From Chitinophagales bacterium (GTDB taxonomy: Bacteria; Bacteroidota; Bacteroidia; Chitinophagales; Saprospiraceae), in NCBI GenBank assembly GCA_017303475.1, contig JAFLBO010000001.1:62001-126000 (forward strand): DNA of 64,000 bases. Direction: 5' to 3'. Positions 61,944 through 64,000 of this stretch are shown piece after piece. Below the pieces are notes generated by a model that was given only the letters and a program-made list of their open reading frames with translations, was not told where the DNA came from and made no database searches. How positions within the stretch are numbered: position 1 is the stretch's first letter; each line of letters opens with the position of its first letter. The position numbers and the translations under genes were made by a program.

Positions 61944-63539
61944 TCACCCTTCGAGCCTTCCCATCGTAAAAATGCGCTTTTCCCCGGGTACCCACTGAGC
62001 TACTTTGGGTAAATCCACCGCAGCAATTTGTCCCACGCGTGGGTATCCGCCTACCGTCTGACAATCCTGCAGGAGCAGAATGAGTTGTCCGGCCGGCGTA
62101 CATTGGATTGTGCCCGGGGCAACTGCGGTAGACAGCAATTCCCGGGTTGCGCTGAAGGTTAGCGGATCTGATTGTACGTGGCAACCCATGCGGTCAAAAC
62201 GATGACTCATGGTGTAGTTTTGAGTGAAAAAACGTGCCTGACTCTCCGGACTCAACCACTCAAATTCCGGTCCGCGGTAAACCCGGATCCGGGCAGTATA
62301 TGCAGTGCCTGGCCAGTCTGTTTTTTCAGGAGTTGCCCTGGCGCTGTTACGATCCACGTACAATGCATCTCCTTTTTTCAAGGGAGCCCCAATACCGATC
62401 AGCGGATTCATACTTTTACTGTTCAGGATGCTTGGCGAGTCAAATCCGCCCTCCACGGCCAGATAACAACGCAGTCCGGATTGGTGGAATCTGATTTCCA
62501 GCACATCTTTTGCCGTCACCTCGTAAACCTGCTCCAGGGAAATGTTTTGTCCGTTGATGAAGGTTGTTCCTGCACCTGCCAGGGCAATTTTTGTCGTTTT
62601 TTGCCACTGCAGCACGAGTCCACCCATGGTACATTCTATGGTGGCGGCCTGTGCTGCATTTCCCAGCAGCGCATTAGCTTTTTGATGTGAAAAGGTGTCC
62701 ATCGCGCCACCCACCGGTACGCCATAGGCCCGGAACCCTGTTCGGCCCAGATCCTGGATGGTGGAATATGGACCCGGTTTGAGCACCAGGGCATCGGCGG
62801 CAGCGAGGTCAGGCAGGAAGGTGGCGGCGCCGTGTTCTGTTTGTTCCCATTGCTCAAAGGTTTCTTTTGAAATGGCATAAAACTGCACTAAATCGCCGGT
62901 TTTGAGCAAAAACGGGTCGCTTTTGCCCCAGTCAAGCATTTTCAGCGGCGTTTTACCTATAATTTGCCAGCCGCCAGGCGTATCAAAGGGATAAATCCCT
63001 GTTTGCCTGCCGGCAATACCCACTGATCCTGCGGGTACGCGCGCACGAGGGGTGCTTTTGCGGGGCGTAGACAGTTTTTCATCAACCGCACCCATGTAGG
63101 CAAATCCGGGCAAAAAGCCCATCATATATACTTTATAGGTGTCTTGCTGGTGCAGGGCAATCAGGGCCTCCCGGGAAACACCATGAAAATCGGCCATGAA
63201 ATCCAGATCCGGTGCAAAAGGCGCTTCATAACAGACCGGTATACGCAGCACCTGCGTCGGGAGGGTTAGGTTTGGGTTCTCGTTGGCCAGTTTGGAGTGC
63301 AACCATTGGCGCACCTGTTCAAATGCGGATATCGACTCCGAAACGGCTATTTTTTCCCGCTGATAAAAAACAGTGAGCGAGGCATAAGCTGGTACATTTT
63401 CCACCCATCCGGCAAATGGTTCCTGCCGGATAGCCTGGTCCAACTGCAATACCTGCTGGTGCAAGGCATCGTCCATTTGGTCGCCGAAGGCAACCGTTGC
63501 AGCGTTTTCAGACAATGGATAAATGTGTGGAAACATCAT
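61944..63539 (-). CDS. pxpB-pxpC: 5-oxoprolinase subunits B and C fused (KipI-KipA)
   Basis: 531 aa. Residues ~1-235 are PxpB/KipI: VYMMGFLPGFAYMGAVDEKL, RVPAGSVGIAGRQTGIYPFD and TPGGWQIIGKTPLKM. From ~245 comes PxpC/KipA: ALVLKPGPYSTIQDLGRTGF, GVPVGGAMDTFSHQKAN, GLRCYLAVEGGFDSP, RFDRMGCHVQ and ILLLQDCQTVGGYPRVGQI. The two are separate genes in Bacillus and E. coli; fused forms occur elsewhere and resemble the allophanate-hydrolase subunits of urea amidolyase. Together with PxpA this supplies ATP-dependent 5-oxoprolinase. ATG start at 63537-63539; the second Met is an alternative. Confidence 0.92.
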   Translation of the reverse strand: MMFPHIYPLSENAATVAFGDQMDDALHQQVLQLDQAIRQEPFAGWVENVPAYASLTVFYQREKIAVSESISAFEQVRQWLHSKLANENPNLTLPTQVLRIPVCYEAPFAPDLDFMADFHGVSREALIALHQQDTYKVYMMGFLPGFAYMGAVDEKLSTPRKSTPRARVPAGSVGIAGRQTGIYPFDTPGGWQIIGKTPLKMLDWGKSDPFLLKTGDLVQFYAISKETFEQWEQTEHGAATFLPDLAAADALVLKPGPYSTIQDLGRTGFRAYGVPVGGAMDTFSHQKANALLGNAAQAATIECTMGGLVLQWQKTTKIALAGAGTTFINGQNISLEQVYEVTAKDVLEIRFHQSGLRCYLAVEGGFDSPSILNSKSMNPLIGIGAPLKKGDALYVDRNSARATPEKTDWPGTAYTARIRVYRGPEFEWLSPESQARFFTQNYTMSHRFDRMGCHVQSDPLTFSATRELLSTAVAPGTIQCTPAGQLILLLQDCQTVGGYPRVGQIAAVDLPKVAQWVPGEKRIFTMGRLEG

Positions 63540-63619
63540 TAAAACCTGGCAATGATAAGATTTCTTTTGGTGTGTACCTGGTTTTCTATGTACCTTTCAG
63601 CTACACAAAATCTATCTTT

Positions 63620-64000
63620 ATGCGAACGATATACCTATTATCTTTATTTGGCTTTGTAAATTTACTTCATGCCCAGGCGCCTCTGGAGCTCATAATTCAA
63701 ACCTCCCCGGCTTATTGCGGATTAGCTTCAGGCGCTATTCAGCTCAGCGTTTCCGGCGGGAATGGCGCATACCAATTCCAGTGGTCTGACGGAAATACAA
63801 CGGAGGACCTATCTGCGGTGGGACCGGGTTCTTACCAGGTAACTGTTACAGATCAATCCGGTACTACAGCCTCCATTTCGGCGGTGGTAGCCGACAGTGT
63901 TTTTCAACCACAGGTAAACGCCGTTGTTTTGCCCAATACCGCCTGTCAGTTCCCTAATGGGAGTGTAACGCTTGAGATATGGCCACCGGCCAATTACACC
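63620..64000 (+). CDS. SprB-repeat adhesin-like secreted protein (3'-partial)
   Basis: The gene starts at the ATG at 63620 and runs out of the window after 127 codons. Signal peptide MRTIYLLSLFGFVNLLHAQ. It is followed by a clear SprB repeat: SVSGGNGAYQFQWSDG, then TTEDLSAVGPGSYQVTVTDQ. The next repeat begins NTACQFPNGSVTLEI. Proteins with such repeats are gliding adhesins or large T9SS substrates; a C-terminal sorting domain is expected beyond the window. A TACCTTTC motif about 35 bp upstream may be part of its promoter. Confidence 0.88.
   Translation, partial: MRTIYLLSLFGFVNLLHAQAPLELIIQTSPAYCGLASGAIQLSVSGGNGAYQFQWSDGNTTEDLSAVGPGSYQVTVTDQSGTTASISAVVADSVFQPQVNAVVLPNTACQFPNGSVTLEIWPPANYT

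Overview
The window looks like a chromosomal segment of a gliding-type Bacteroidota bacterium, most like the Saprospiria/Chitinophagia side. Five exported proteins carry a C-terminal type IX secretion (T9SS) sorting domain of the form 'hxPNP...hxxGxhhxxh...LxxGhYhh'. An SprB-repeat adhesin gene begins at the right edge. Start codons generally lack strong Shine-Dalgarno sequences, some starts are preceded by TAnnTTTG-like -7 boxes, and housekeeping families (DUF4293, PCAT exporter, TyrS with KFGKS) are of Bacteroidota type. No tRNA, rRNA or CRISPR array was recognised. Assignments come from reading the sequence and remembered family signatures; no search was run.

Layout. 1-5 kb: a beta-helix T9SS protein cut by the left edge, then two tandem paralogous T9SS propeller-like proteins. 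5-23 kb: ordinary chromosomal genes: folP, a C39-peptidase ABC exporter, hemF, tyrS, a GH18 protein, a 2-oxoglutarate/Fe(II) oxygenase, an FAD oxidoreductase, DUF4293, TraB/GumN, DUF1761, an M48 protease and an AraC regulator. Gaps here hold arrays of short iterated words folded into large, often concentric, inverted repeats. 23.3-24.0 kb: a gene-free block built of nested palindromes. 24.1-26.0 kb: a YtxH protein and a solitary contractile tail-sheath gene.

26.3-54.5 kb is a defence island. A WYL regulator diverges from a co-directional run: Dna2-like nuclease-helicase, lipoprotein, small KTSC-like secreted protein, SNF2/DUF3883 helicase (DrmD-like), DUF262/HNH nuclease, DUF1156 adenine methylase, HEPN(Swt1)-DUF499 ATPase, and a protein joining an McrB-type N-terminal region to a PD-(D/E)XK nuclease. 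The core resembles DUF1156-DUF499 loci related to DISARM and BREX, but the nuclease/helicase complement is unusual. Next comes an AT-richer module of four membrane-associated genes (DUF4407, a second membrane protein, a membrane-anchored transglutaminase-like protein, a small membrane protein) and a T9SS lipase. On the opposite strand follow DUF2075 helicase, a MazG-like pyrophosphohydrolase and a short PUA/EVE-like ORF. The DUF1156-DUF499 island and the membrane/transglutaminase module are the best candidates for undescribed biology.

54.9-64 kb: a zf-TFIIB protein whose 3' end recurs as a 53-bp direct repeat 2.9 kb downstream, bracketing a two-gene cassette; a DUF6922 gene with a decayed AbiEii-like partner; a MITE-like element; and a 5-oxoprolinase locus (PxpB-PxpC fusion, PxpA, NRAMP-fold transporter) interrupted by three tandem 177-bp palindromic repeats. 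The SprB-repeat gene runs off the right edge.
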